Assembly (NCBI GenBank): GCA_032717465.1
Contig: CM064655.1
Span: 21,621,059 to 21,685,058 of the forward strand
DNA length: 64,000 bases
From: Coenobita brevimanus
Lineage: Eukaryota; Arthropoda; Malacostraca; Decapoda; Coenobitidae
Reading direction: 5' to 3'
Shown here: piece after piece, positions 21,841-32,467 of the stretch
Layout: each line of letters begins with the position of its first letter
Numbering within the stretch: the stretch's first letter is position 1
Made by a program: the position numbers and the translations under genes
Notes under the pieces: generated by a model
The model's input: the letters and a program-made list of their open reading frames with translations, nothing else
The model's database searches: none
Told to the model about the DNA's origin: nothing

Positions 21841-23385
21841 GGGGGTGGTGGTGGTTATGGTGGCTAACTTAAGAGGTGGTGGAGGTTAAAGTTGTGGTGG
21901 TAGTGGTGTTGTTGGTGGTGGGGGAGTTCTGGCCATGGTGTGGTGGTAAGAGTGGTGAGGTGGTTGATATTAAGGTGATGATAGCGAGAGTGGTGGCTGT
22001 GGTGAGGGTCGGATGTTGTAGTGGCAGGTGTGGTAGATGAGTATTTGGTTTGATGGTGGGGAGTGTCATCTGATGTAGTGGTGGTAGGGCAACTGGTAGG
22101 AATTGTTGATGGTGCTGGTAATTTTTGTGGTTGGTATGGTCGTGGTGGTATACTGTATTTGGTAGCTGAGGAGGTGGAGGAGGCTATGGTGATGGTGCAA
22201 GTGGTAGTGATGGTTGGAGTTAAGGTGTGGTGGTGATGGTAAAGGCGCTGGGGCAGTAGATGTGGCAGGATCGTTAGTTGTAAAGAGTGTGGTGGTGAAG
22301 CTGTTAGCAATGGTAGCTGTGGTGGTGAACGTGTCAGAGTTGGTAGTTGTGGTAGTGATGGAGATGTCAGAAGTGGTAACTGTGGTGTGATGGAGGTGTC
22401 AGAAGTAGTAGTTGTGGTGGTAGTTAGGGTGTCAGAAGTGGTAGTTGTGGTGGTGGTGGATGTCAGAAGTGGTAGTTGTGGTGATGGTGGTGGTGTCAGA
22501 AATGGTTGTTGTGGTGGTGATGGAGGTGTCAGAAGCGGTAGTTGTGGTGTTGGTGGATGTCTCAGAAGTGGTAGCTGTGGTGGTGGTGGATGTGTCAGAA
22601 GTTGTAGTTGTGGTGGTTGTTGATGTATCAGAAGTGGTAGTTGTGGTGTTGGTGAAGGTGTCGGAAGTGGTAGTTGTGGTGGTGATGGTGGTGGTGGATG
22701 TATCAGAAGTGGTAGTTGTGGTGGTGGTGGATGTGTCAGAAGTGGTAGTTGTTGTGGTGGTGGATGTGTCAGAAGTGGTAGTTGTGGTGGTGGTGAAGGT
22801 GTCAGAAGTGGTAGTTGTGGTGGTGATGAAGGTGTCAGAAGTGGTAGTTGTGGTAGTGGTGGTGTCAGAAGTGATAGTTGTGGTGGTGATGAAGGTGTCA
22901 GAAGTGATAGTTGTGGTGGTGGTGGTGGATGTGTCAGAAGTGGTAGTTGTGGTGGTGATGAAGGTGTCAGAAGTGGTAGTTGTGGTGGTGGTTGAGGTGT
23001 CAGAAATGGTAGTTGTGATGATGGCGAAGGTGTCAGAAGTGGTAGTTGTGGTGGTGATGAAGGTGTCAGAAGTGGTAGTTTAGCTGGTGGTGCAGGTGTC
23101 AGAAGTGGTAGTTGTGGTGGTGGTGAAGGTGTCAGAAGTGGTAGTTGTGGTGGTGGTGAAGGTGTCAGAAGTGGTAGTTGTGGTGGTGGTGAAGGTGTCA
23201 GAAGTGGTAGTTGGGGTGGTGGTGAAGGTGTCAGAAGTGGTAGTTGTGGTGGTGGTGAAGGTGTCAGAAGTGGTAGTTGTGGTGGTGGTGAAGGTGTCAG
23301 AAGTGGTAGTTGTGGTGGTGGTGAAGGTGTCAGAAGTGGTAGTTGTGGTGGTGGTGGATGTGTTAGCGTATTGTTTGTCTTGACA
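21841..23385 (+). repeat. GTGGTG minisatellite, 33-bp unit
   Basis: From about 22,290 the unit GTGTCAGAAGTGGTAGTTGT + GGTGGTGGTGAAG (33 bp) repeats about 30 times, best preserved from 22,790 to 23,360. From 21,841 to 22,290 the sequence is the same type but irregular. The unit is a multiple of 3, so frames stay open: plus frames read VSEVVVVVVVK or GVRSGSCGGGE, and the minus strand has a Thr-rich frame TTTTTTTSDTF. A T-to-TAG change near 23,080 interrupts the valine frame, and the complementary Thr frame has TAA at the same place. No ATG, flanking domain or splice evidence supports a gene. Confidence 0.9.
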
Positions 23386-24224
23386 GTAATGGAGATGTAA
23401 AGTTCAGTTTAACTCGTTGAACCGTGGGGCAACTTTCTTGGCTTATTCTTTTATTCTTTTCTCCTCCAGACGATTTTATTCAACTTTGATAGAATCTCTG
23501 TTAGTTAACCTTCAGACTGCGGTGAATTTTTGAACTCTGAATACAATCGTCCTGTGTACAGTAAGCTGGAATATATTACGATTTTTTATTTTATTTGGGC
23601 CAACACGTTATTTTTTATAGTTATTATATTTTTTGTGCCATGAGGTTGTCTTGAACACAGCAAAATCGTCCATCGTTAGCCGAAATAATATGAAAGACAG
23701 ATAATTGGCAGTCAAAGGATTAAAGGGTTGTTGAAGGCTAGGTCTAACCTCTGCAGTTTCAAATCACCTCTGGACTAAATAAAATCGTCTCAAGGGTGAA
23801 TGAGAAGAAAACAGACGTCGTAGTGATGATGGGACTGAGAAGGGCCTCGAAGTGAAAGGGTAAAAAGTAACCCCCACCAATTCTTAGGACTTATGTTTCA
23901 TTCGTGCTACTCTCAGACGATTTTCTTAAGCTTAAGAAGGACCTCTTGACGTTAACCTCTACAGTAGGAAAATTCTTCTAAACATTTCTCTTTCTGCCAT
24001 CATGACGATTTTCTTTCACCGTCTCACCCTAGTAATGAGAAGGTTAAATGAAGCTTTATCCAATCCTTCCAGTTCGATATGCCCCCTAAGCTGAACGAAA
24101 TCTTCCGGGGATACTAAGACTTGTATATACAGTTAATGGCGAACTCGGACGGAAGGGTTAAGAGACAGCCTTTTGCTCTACCGAACTCTGACGTGTTTGC
24201 TCTACCGAACTCTGATTGTGTTTG
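23386..24224. repeat. Cluster of dispersed-motif copies on both strands
   Basis: The motif appears as AGACGATTTTATTCAA (minus, 23,468), GCAAAATCGTCCATCGTTAG (23,660), ACTAAATAAAATCGTCTCAA (23,774), AGACGATTTTCTTAAGCTT (minus, 23,915), ATGACGATTTTCTTT (minus, about 24,002) and AGCTGAACGAAATCTTCCGG (24,089). Associated words GACGTCGTAGTGATGATGGG and GTGAAAGGGTAAA follow one of them. No gene seen. Confidence 0.55.
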
Positions 24225-26995
24225 GGTGACGTGACGAATGATAGCGATGTGTGCTGAGCGAGAGATGGTGATTGGGAATACGCTGCTTGAGAAGAAAGAT
24301 ATTTACGAGTATAAGTATACATGGGTGAGACAGGAGGGTGGAAGGGTTGTTGATAGAGCTTTGATGGACTATGTGGTTGTGTCTAGGAATGTAATAGGAA
24401 GATTGTTAGATGTGAGAGTTCTGAGAGGGGAGGGTGGAGGTATGTCTGACCACTACCTGGTGGAGGGAAAGTTAAGAGTAGGTAAGAGATGGGTGAGAGC
24501 TAGGAGGGTTAGGTGTGGCAGGGAGGTTTTGAAAGTCAGTGAGTTGGATAAAAGAGAGAAAAAGATAGAGTATCAGGAGAAATTGAAAGATGAGTGGAAC
24601 GCAGTGAAAGATCGGGAAAATGGCAGCGTGGAGGAGGAATGGCAGTTGTTTAAGAATGCTGTGGTGGGGCATGCAGAAGAGGTGTGTGGTGTGAGACGTG
24701 TGGGTGGTGGTGTAAGAAAAGGAAGTGAATGGTGGTGCGAGGAAGTAAGTATGGCTGTGGCTGAGAAGAGACGTGCATATGAAGTGTGGCTGCAGAGGAA
24801 GGATGAGATGTCATATGAAAGGTATAAGGAGAAGAGGAATAGAGCGAGAAGGGCTGTGCGTGATGCTAAAGTGGCAGCAGATGAGGGGTGGGGTAGGCGG
24901 CTGACAGAGAATTTTCAACAGAATAAGAAAATGTTTTGGAAGGAGGTGAAAAGGGTGCGAAAGGGAGAGTCTGGGAAGGAAGAACGAGTAAAAGCAGAGG
25001 ATGGAAGGATGTTAATTGAGATGGATGCAGTAAGGAAGAGATGGGCAGAGTATTTTGAAAGATTGTTAAATGTAGAGGAGGAAAGAGTGGCTGAGACTGG
25101 GGCGGATGGAAGGGTGCAAGGAATAAATGTGTTGGGAGAGTTGAATGATTCTTTGATCACGAAGGTGGAAGTGGAGAAGGCAGTAAAGGAGATGAAAACA
25201 GGGAAAGCTGCAGGTATGGACGGGTGTGCTGTGGAATGCCTGAAGGGTGGTGGAGTGACTATTGTTGACTGGTTAGTAAGATTGTTGAATGTGTGCTTTG
25301 AGAAAGGTATGGTGCCAATTGACTGGGCAAGTGCTTGTGTGGTCCCGTTGTATAAAGGTAAGGGTGATAAGTATGAATGTACTAGCTTTAGGGGTATAAG
25401 TCTGTTGAGTGTTGTAGGTAAGGTGTATGGTAGAGTGTTAATTATGAGAGTTAGAGAGGGTACAGAGGGAGTGATTGGTGATGAGCAGTGTGGCTTTAGG
25501 AGAGGGAGGGGATGCGTTGATCAGGTGTTTGCTGTGAGACAAGTGTGTGAAAAGTATTTAGCAAAAGGCAAGGATGTGTTTTGGGCATTTATGGATTTAG
25601 AGAAAACGTATGATAGAATTGATAGGGAGGCTTTGTGGACTGTTTTAAGATTGTATGGACTTGATGGTAGGTTACTAAAAGGGGTGAAAAGTTTTTATGT
25701 AAATAGTAGAGCGTGTGTAAGAGTGGGAAATGCTGTGAGTGATTGGTTTCCTGTGAGAGTGGGGCTGCGACAGGGATGTGTGATGTCACCTTGGTTGTTT
25801 AATATTTACATGGATGGTGTTGTAGGGGAGGTGAATGCAAGAGTTTTAGGTGGAGGTCTGAGTCTGGTGAATGTTGATGGTGGAGAGTGGAATCTGAAGC
25901 AGCTGCTGTTTGCAGATGATACTGCACTGGTGACTGATTCAGAGGAGAGATTGAGACAGTTGGTAGAGGAGTTTGGAAGGGTGTGTGAAAGGAGGAAATT
26001 GAAAGTAAATGAGAATAAGAGTAAAGTGATGAAGTGTACGAGGTTGATAGATGGTAGGGGGATGAATATAGTTTTGAATGGTGAGTTGCTTGAGGAGGTA
26101 GATTGTTTTAAATATCTAGGGTCACATGTTGCTGTGGATGGAAGAATAGATGCAGAAGTGAAGTTTAGAATAAATGAAGTAGGAAAGGTGCTGGGAGGAA
26201 TGAAAAAAGTGTTTAAATGTCGTTCGCTTAGAATGGATGTAAAGAGAAGGCTGTATGAGGGTGTTGTGGTACCAACTGCGTTATATGGGGCTGAAACATG
26301 GAACATGGGTGTAGCAGAGAGGAAAAGTTTGAATGTAATGGAGATGAGGTGTCTGAGGAGTATGTGTGGAGTGACGCGTATGGATCGGGTGCGAAATGAT
26401 GAAGTGCGAAGGAGAACTGGAGTTGTTCGGGAGATGGCTGGTAGAGTTGAGCAGAGGGTGTTGCGATGGTTTGGGCATATGGAGAGAATGGATAATGAAC
26501 GATTGGTGAAAAAGATAACTAGATCTGATGTGAGAGGTGTAAGGCTGAGAGGAAGACCACGAATAGGATGGATGGACAGTGTGAAGAGAGCGCTGGATGC
26601 GAGAGGGATGTCTGTTGAGCAAGGAAGAGTGGCTGTGCGTGACAGAAGTAAATGGAGAGAAATTGTGAATGAATAAGTGATGACGCAGCCCTGAGGGGAT
26701 ATTCTCCCGCATTTGGTCTGATCAGCTAGTCAGGTCAGGTGCGGGTAAGGGGATGGGTCTGTTATGATGTGGCAGGGGTAAACCAGTTTTGCTGTCGGGC
26801 CCTGCTGCGGATGTCACTGATTGCATTGCGCAGTTGACCCTTGTGCGGTGTGGTGCGGTGAAGATCTGTCCGTTCTCCCCTTTGGGGCTAAGATGCGAAT
26901 GAATGTGTTTGAATGGATGAGTAAATGGGGAGTGTGTCGTCCTGTCTCGGCTACCTCCCTTTCCTTGGGGGAAGCAGCCTAGGTATATAGAGATC
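24225..26995 (+). mobile_element. 5'-truncated RTE-like LINE
   Basis: An 812-codon ORF (24,238-26,676) followed by about 320 bp of GC-richer 3' UTR. Homology begins inside the endonuclease, so roughly the first half of that domain is missing, as expected for 5' truncation during target-primed reverse transcription. The left edge near 24,225 is estimated. The right edge near 26,995 is where the composition turns into T-rich flank. I could not fix a target duplication or a 3' tail. Confidence 0.85.
24238..26676 (+). CDS. RTE-like ORF2: partial endonuclease plus reverse transcriptase
   Basis: One unbroken 812-codon frame. Residues 1-80 are the end of the AP-like endonuclease, including the SDH motif at 70-72. 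The linker (about 80-320) is Lys/Arg/Glu-rich. The RT shows KTGKAAGMDG, VVPLYKGKGDK, FRGISLLSVVGKVYGRVL, EQCGFRRGRGCVDQ, the first catalytic Asp in FMDLEKTYDR (relatives usually have Ala for Thr), VRVGLRQGCVMSPWLFNIY and the FADD box at 558-561. The C-terminus has VLRWFGHMERM and LRGRPRIGWMDSVKRAL, typical of this group. The missing endonuclease half means it cannot be autonomous. A frame this long without a stop suggests a recent insertion. An ATG at 24,238 begins the frame only because an in-frame TGA precedes it, so it is not the family's true start. Confidence 0.88.
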   Translation: MIAMCAEREMVIGNTLLEKKDIYEYKYTWVRQEGGRVVDRALMDYVVVSRNVIGRLLDVRVLRGEGGGMSDHYLVEGKLRVGKRWVRARRVRCGREVLKVSELDKREKKIEYQEKLKDEWNAVKDRENGSVEEEWQLFKNAVVGHAEEVCGVRRVGGGVRKGSEWWCEEVSMAVAEKRRAYEVWLQRKDEMSYERYKEKRNRARRAVRDAKVAADEGWGRRLTENFQQNKKMFWKEVKRVRKGESGKEERVKAEDGRMLIEMDAVRKRWAEYFERLLNVEEERVAETGADGRVQGINVLGELNDSLITKVEVEKAVKEMKTGKAAGMDGCAVECLKGGGVTIVDWLVRLLNVCFEKGMVPIDWASACVVPLYKGKGDKYECTSFRGISLLSVVGKVYGRVLIMRVREGTEGVIGDEQCGFRRGRGCVDQVFAVRQVCEKYLAKGKDVFWAFMDLEKTYDRIDREALWTVLRLYGLDGRLLKGVKSFYVNSRACVRVGNAVSDWFPVRVGLRQGCVMSPWLFNIYMDGVVGEVNARVLGGGLSLVNVDGGEWNLKQLLFADDTALVTDSEERLRQLVEEFGRVCERRKLKVNENKSKVMKCTRLIDGRGMNIVLNGELLEEVDCFKYLGSHVAVDGRIDAEVKFRINEVGKVLGGMKKVFKCRSLRMDVKRRLYEGVVVPTALYGAETWNMGVAERKSLNVMEMRCLRSMCGVTRMDRVRNDEVRRRTGVVREMAGRVEQRVLRWFGHMERMDNERLVKKITRSDVRGVRLRGRPRIGWMDSVKRALDARGMSVEQGRVAVRDRSKWREIVNE

Positions 26996-27300
26996 TTTAT
27001 AAATGCTTGTCATGATCTCTTTAGTAGAATGACGTCTTTTCTTTCTTCCTCTAGCTTTTCTTTTTGTCTCACTTTCTTTTTCTTTTCTTGTCTTTCTTTT
27101 TCGTTCTACTTTTTATTTAACTGGTAGAGGATATCTTTCAGTTTAGGACAGATGACTTAAGGTGAATGGATTAATTATGACTCTCTTTTACACCTCCATT
27201 TCATTTTATCTAAAAACTGAATAGAATCATCGAAAGAAGAAAAGAAGACGTCATCACAGGGAAACGAATTATAAAAAGACCTTTCCTAATAAACCTGCAA
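26996..27300. other. T/C-rich flank with a weak dispersed-motif copy
   Basis: CTTTCTTTTTC-type sequence to about 27,110. Then ACTGAATAGAATCATCGAAA at 27,216 followed by AAGACGTCATCACAGGGAA, a diverged copy of the dispersed repeat. No gene seen. Confidence 0.5.
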
Positions 27301-27900
27301 AGGTGATTGCTGAGGGATAATTTTGTAGTACTGATTGTGTTTGGGTGTGTGACTGAGGATGACAGCTGTGTTTGTGGTTGTGGCGGTAGTTGTGGTGTTG
27401 GCAGCAGTGTTGTTGATGGTATTGATTATAGTGGGGATTGTGGTAGCACTGGAGGATTGATGATAGTCGTGGTAGTGGTTGTTATAGTAGTTGTGGTATT
27501 GATGGTAGTGTTCGCGATGAGGATAGCAGCCTCAGTAATGGAAGAGGTTGTGTTTGATGCAGTATAGCTAATGGTGATAGTGATAGGGATGATGGGTCTG
27601 GTGATAGTGGTGATGGTAGTTGTGGTTTTGGCGCTAGAGACGGTGGTGATAATAGGTGAGGAGACTGATGATGACAGGTTTTGGTGGTGGTAGTTGTGGC
27701 AGCGCATGAATATTGGTAACAGTCGTGTAATACTTGTAATATTAGTAGTTCTGTTTATGGTGATTGAATGGTGAATGATGATGCTATATAGTTGTGGTGA
27801 TGGCTGTGGTTCGTGTAGGTGATGGTGATGATGTTTATAGTATGGTACTAGTGATGGTGGTGATAGGAGGCTTGGTAGCGGCAGAGGTTGTGGTCGTACC
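27301..27900. repeat. GTGGT/GATGGT-rich low-complexity tract
   Basis: Irregular TGTGGTAGT, GGTGATGGT and GTGGTGATAG words resembling a decayed relative of the 22-kb minisatellite. Frames through it (27,307-27,567 plus, 27,426-27,707 minus) are Val/Gly- or Thr/Ile-rich artefacts. Confidence 0.7.
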
Positions 27901-27968
27901 TGTTTAAGTAGTGGTCGTCCCTGGCTCCTGCCTTGCTCGTTTGTGGTGTGGTCTGAGATGGAGAGAGT

Positions 27969-27978
<10 letters not shown>

Positions 27979-28008
<30 letters not shown>
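27979..28008. repeat. (CT)n microsatellite
   Basis: About 30 bp of CT following a C-run. Confidence 0.93.
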
Positions 28009-28010
<2 letters not shown>

Positions 28011-28281
28011 ATCTCATCTCATCTCACGTCACATATTGCTTCTCACATCTCTATTCCCTCATTTCTCACATTTCTTTATCACCATCCCAGCATCTCCAAC
28101 CTCATCTTCTTTATATCTTGGCCTCATCTTAAGGCACACAAAAAGGCAGCAGTCCGACTTCTTTTTAGTGGGGGCATCTTATTTTCCAGTAGCTGATCAT
28201 TAAACTATCGCCGCGGAAACAGAAATATTTCTCGCCCAAACCACTACTGGTAACAGCAAATCATCCGTATTAGTTTATCTT

Positions 28282-28284
<3 letters not shown>

Positions 28285-28369
<85 letters not shown>
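28285..28369. repeat. (GA)n microsatellite, 85 bp
   Basis: Uninterrupted GA. The (RE)n frame across it is an artefact. Confidence 0.97.
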
Positions 28370-28372
<3 letters not shown>

Positions 28373-28469
28373 CGACCTAATTTCTTGGTGCACACAAATT
28401 TCGGCGTCTCCACCTCTCCTCCCCTGTTATACCTTCATCCGTGTGTTGATAAAGAGGGATAGGTGCTTC

Positions 28470-30155
28470 TGATAACGTTTGACTTCTGCATTTGATCACA
28501 TTGGAGGTTAATCACATGTCGATAATACACCTCTTAATCAGTCTTCGTGTTTGGGGCAAGGGGGCTATGGCGAAGTTAATCTGATAATCTCCGTCGATAA
28601 TTTGCATTGCTTACTCAGTCTTCTTCTTTTGGGATGAGTTTGTTTATACCTTCTGACTTCTGCGTTGGGTTAGCGATGTCCGAGATAATGAGGATAATAC
28701 TAAATACCGGTACTTAGTCAATCTTCATATCATCTTAATTTTCTTTGTTGGATAATGATGTCAAGATTAATTTGTGCTGATGATCCTTAATGTTTAATTG
28801 GTGTTTGTGTTTAAGGGTGTTAGGAAAAGAATGGGATCAAAGTCATACGTACATAATCTTGTTGTTTTGACGCTATCACACTTAACATCTTAATTTATGT
28901 GTTTGATAATAATTTTGTCCTGGTTAATTTGTGGTGATGAGATATGGTTAATTTGTGGTGAAGATGATTAAATGCCTAATCGGTCTTCGTGGTAAGGGGG
29001 GTTCGGTTAAGACTGAGATCAAATTCGTGCTCTATCAGTCTCCACCTCTTACGGCGATCGTATTTTTTTCTTTTGACTTCTGTGTTTTGGGGTCATGATT
29101 CTAAACTTAATCTGCAGTGATAGTACTTGATGCTGACTCAATCTGCGTGTCTTGGGGTAGTGCGGTAAAAGATGGGGGCAGTGAAAAAAAGGGGGACTAG
29201 ACTACTTATATCATCTGACTTCTGTGCTGGCTAAAGATATCAGGGTTACATTGTATCGATTATACTTAAATGCCTTCTTAGTCATCTTGTCTTGTGGAGT
29301 TAGGTTGAGATTATGAACAAACTCTTACTTAAGCAGAGTTCGTTGTCTGGAGTTAGCATATCATCTTCGTTTCTGTGGTGGTTTATGATGGACTGATAAT
29401 ACATCATTCTAACTTCATCATCGTGTTTTAGGGAGATGAAATTAAAGAGCGGTTGGTGGTACCGCCCGTATATCTTCTGACAGTTTTATTGTTGGCTGAT
29501 TATGTTGGACTTAATCTGGATCAACTGTACTTCAGGTTTACTTAATCTTCGTCTTTTGTGTTGATGATGTTAAATGGGGGTTGATGGTATAATAGCTTCT
29601 GACTTGTGCGTTGCTGGACTATGATGCTGGGGTTCATCTCAGGTATTGATACAACTTTACATTTTTGTTTATTTATTCTAGCATCTACGAGACGATATTA
29701 TTCATCTTAGGAGCTGCCTGTTATGCTAAGGAGTTTATTAAAGGTATATCTAACCCATATTTGAAAAGGCCCATCTTAAGTTGAATAAAATCTTCGCGGG
29801 GAAGAAAAAATAACATGACAATGACGTCCCCATGCTGAATAAGTTAGTTAATCAATGTTTTTGTTTTATGTTGATGCTGATTATGTATTTTTTTTTCTAA
29901 TTTGGTGTTCCTGGTTTGTTATAGAACTTAATCTGTGGCGACAATACTCAGTCTTTTTGTTGTAGGGTACAGGGTTATAGTCTGATATCGAAGGTAATTT
30001 GTGTCTGTATACCCAGTGCTTAGTCAATCTCCTGTTTGGGGGCGATTAAAATCTTAATTTCTTTGTTGGCTCAAACGATCTTGAAGTTAATCTGTGGCCA
30101 TAACACTCAGTGTTTAGTCGTCGTGTTTTGGGGCGATGTGGTTAAAAAGGGACTC

Positions 30156-30205
<50 letters not shown>

Positions 30206-30500
30206 TTTGCCTTCAGTGTTGTTGGATAATGATGCTAAGATTAACCTGATGATACTTAGTGCTTCATCAGAATTCTTGCTCGGAGGATGTTGGGTTAAGA
30301 CTGCAGTCAGACTCATGCCTACTCAGTGGTCCACTTGGGAGCGATATTGTTGATAACTTTTAAACCACCGTGTTGGGCTAATGATTGGAAAATTTTTCAT
30401 TGACGATGATATTCAGTGCTTACTCAGTCTTCGTGTTTTGTGGTGAAGGGTGATGATGTCGAAGATAGTCCACAGCAATTCTCAGCGCAATACTCAGCTT
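28470..30500 (+). repeat. Degenerate tandem array of ~150-bp units
   Basis: A recurring order of words runs through 2 kb: TTCTGACTTCTGTGTT, GATGAT/GATGTCAAGGTTAAT, TTAATCTGTGGTGATAATACT, TAGTGCTTACTCAGTCTTCG, TGTTTTGGGGCGATG and GGTTAAGA..GGGATCA. Clear copies of the TCAGTCTTCGTGTTT block start near 28,535, 28,613, 28,982, 29,125, 29,540, 30,110 and 30,423, and of GACTTCTG near 28,484, 28,650, 29,073, 29,217 and 29,605. Units are 100-170 bp and strongly diverged. An (AT)n tract (30,158-30,203) has grown inside one unit. Nothing codes here. Confidence 0.7.
30158..30203. repeat. (AT)n microsatellite
   Basis: About 46 bp of perfect AT inside the degenerate array. Confidence 0.96.
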
Positions 30501-31187
30501 ATATTATGACAAGTGAAACCTTTGATTTTGGCCAGGTAGCCAGTATGAGACGTGGATGAACAAGCTAAAAAAAAAAAAAAAAAGCACGTCATGTTTTGAA
30601 CGGATAATATATATTTATATATTTATTTCCATCACACTGTACTCACTCTCAAGACAAATGAAACCCTTGAATATGACCAAGAATAAGATACAGTACTTGG
30701 TAGGCAACTTGACGGCCGTCCTTCAGCTCCTCCGCTCGTACCTAAGAAAACGCTCTTCCTGCTTTATTACATTCTGTTTCACCCTTTTAGTCACTGGGGG
30801 TCCATCTTGAGCTGAATTATATCTTTTGGAGGTAGCAAGATGAAGGTAAAAAAAAATCATATTGCACCTCTCCCTCTTCAACCAGTTTATTTCTGATATG
30901 GCTTTAATATATTCTCCTGAACTTCACATATGCCAAGTACATGGAGGTTAAGATGTGAAAATTTTAGGAGAGCATATCAAGGTGTAATATAAAAAAAAAA
31001 TCGATAGGGAAAAAGGGCAACAAACTCCCCTAAGCCAACTAAAATGCGGACCTATCGTGTGTTATGACATGCGAAATAAAAAAGAAGTATCGAATAAATA
31101 AAATAAAATAAATTGAATATGTCTGTGAATGAAATAATGGTAACCATCTTGAAGAGCCTCTTTGAATCCCACCATCCACGTATTGGA

Positions 31188-31188
<1 letters not shown>
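30501..31188. other. unassigned stretch with one dispersed-motif copy
   Basis: An A-run at about 30,568-30,584. GAGCTGAATTATATC, TTTTGGAGGTAGCAAGA at 30,809-30,840 is a good copy of the dispersed repeat, preceded by ACCCTTTTAGTCAC. The rest is AT-rich with no gene. Confidence 0.5.

Positions 31189-31222
<34 letters not shown>
31189..31222. repeat. Poly(A) run of 34 bases
   Basis: It could be the tail of a retroposed sequence ending at 31,188, but I cannot recognise the upstream 100 bp as any element. Confidence 0.8.
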
Positions 31223-31226
<4 letters not shown>

Positions 31227-32029
31227 GGTGCTGTGCTGTCCTCACTCAGTGATAAATCAGGCTATAATTTGACATGCACTCCTCGACCACGACTCCCTTA
31301 TCCAGCGGTGAAGTGGCTCATACTTGGCGTAAAGCCGGGTTAATAACGCCGGCAGCAGCACCCCCAGCCTGCCAGCTGGAGAACCTCAGGGATTGTATGT
31401 ATAAAGGATCGTAACGCCCTTACACCTTGAACTGGAACGGGGACCAGCAACTGGAAACTGAAAGTTGTGTGTCAGTTTTGGGGGATTATTCGTTCTTCCC
31501 ACAACTCAGAAGTCCTGGGTTCTAGTTCTGGGACGACCACAAAAGTTTAGACAGTTTTTTTCTGTTCTTACCTAAAACTGACATACTGTAGGAACCTGGA
31601 TTCGTAAAGCGACAGTTGCGTATTAAAGTCTGGAGGAATGCTTGCTGGATGCTCTCCTTGTCAGCTACGCGCTCTGGCTACGTGAGTGTCAGTGAGGTGA
31701 GTAAAATCGTCAGTCAGAAGTTCGAACTAATTACGAAAAGATTTGTAGTTTTTTATTATAAATTCGGTGTCCCCTGGTTACACGTCAGCCAAGAAAAATC
31801 GTCAGACGTTAGAAGAATTAAAATACATAAGTAGGTCATTTGAAGCCAACGGGTTAGACTCCAGAAAGTTTATAAACACCCAAAAGCCGGCCCCGAGACG
31901 GCCTCGTAAAACGGCTGCGACAGTACCGAGATAATAAACAGATAAGGCGGCGACGAGGGCATCAGCGTCAGGGGGCTAGATGTTCAGTGGCGGGCGAGGG
32001 GAGGGTGAGGCCTTCTGTCATGCTCGGTT
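31223..32029. other. unassigned non-coding stretch
   Basis: Mixed composition, more GC-rich around 31,330-31,380 and 31,880-31,990. GTAAAATCGTCAGTCAGAAG at 31,703 is a weak dispersed-motif match. GGGTTCTAGTTCTGG near 31,517 is only a weak B-box resemblance. No gene seen. Confidence 0.45.
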
Positions 32030-32419
32030 GGCTAGAGTGGGGGATGGATGGGGTCAGAGTGAGGGGTTGTGGTGTCAGAATTAGAGTGGGGGTGTCACAC
32101 GGGGATGTCAGAAAAGAGGGGAATGTTTGAGTGTAGTGGGGGTACTTTAAGTCAGGTGTTATGATTGAGAGGCGGGTGTGAGTGAAGCCGGATGTCAGAG
32201 GGAAGTGTTACATTTGAGTGTTAGAGTGGCGTGTCAAAGTCCTGTGTCAAAGAGGAGAGATGTGTCTGAGTGGGGTGTCATGGTGGGGTGTCAGTGTCAA
32301 GAATGGGGTGTGAGAGTGGAGTGGTATGTATCAGAGGAAAAAATTTGAATGAACAGTCAGTGGAATGTCAGACGGGAGTGTAGTGTCAAAATGGAATGTC
32401 ATAGTGGAAGATGTAACAG

Positions 32420-32421
<2 letters not shown>
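32030..32421. repeat. Degenerate GTGGGGTGTCAGAGTG minisatellite
   Basis: The word GGGTGTCA / GTGTCAGAGTG recurs at irregular 12-30-bp spacing. It resembles, on the opposite strand, the CACCTGTCA-type sequence at 42.6-43.2 kb. Confidence 0.65.

Positions 32422-32462
<41 letters not shown>
32422..32462. repeat. (GA)n microsatellite
   Basis: About 41 bp of GA. The 143-codon frame crossing it has no domain. Confidence 0.95.

Positions 32463-32467
<5 letters not shown>

Noticed and set aside
22445..23383. Valine-rich repeat protein on the plus strand
   Set aside because: It is the translation of the 33-bp minisatellite, interrupted by a stop near 23,084. A run of seven to eight Val per 11 residues is not plausible as a soluble or membrane repeat, and no flanking coding sequence is seen.
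22290..23385. CRISPR-like array
   Set aside because: Direct tandem repeats without distinct spacers in a eukaryotic genome; a minisatellite.
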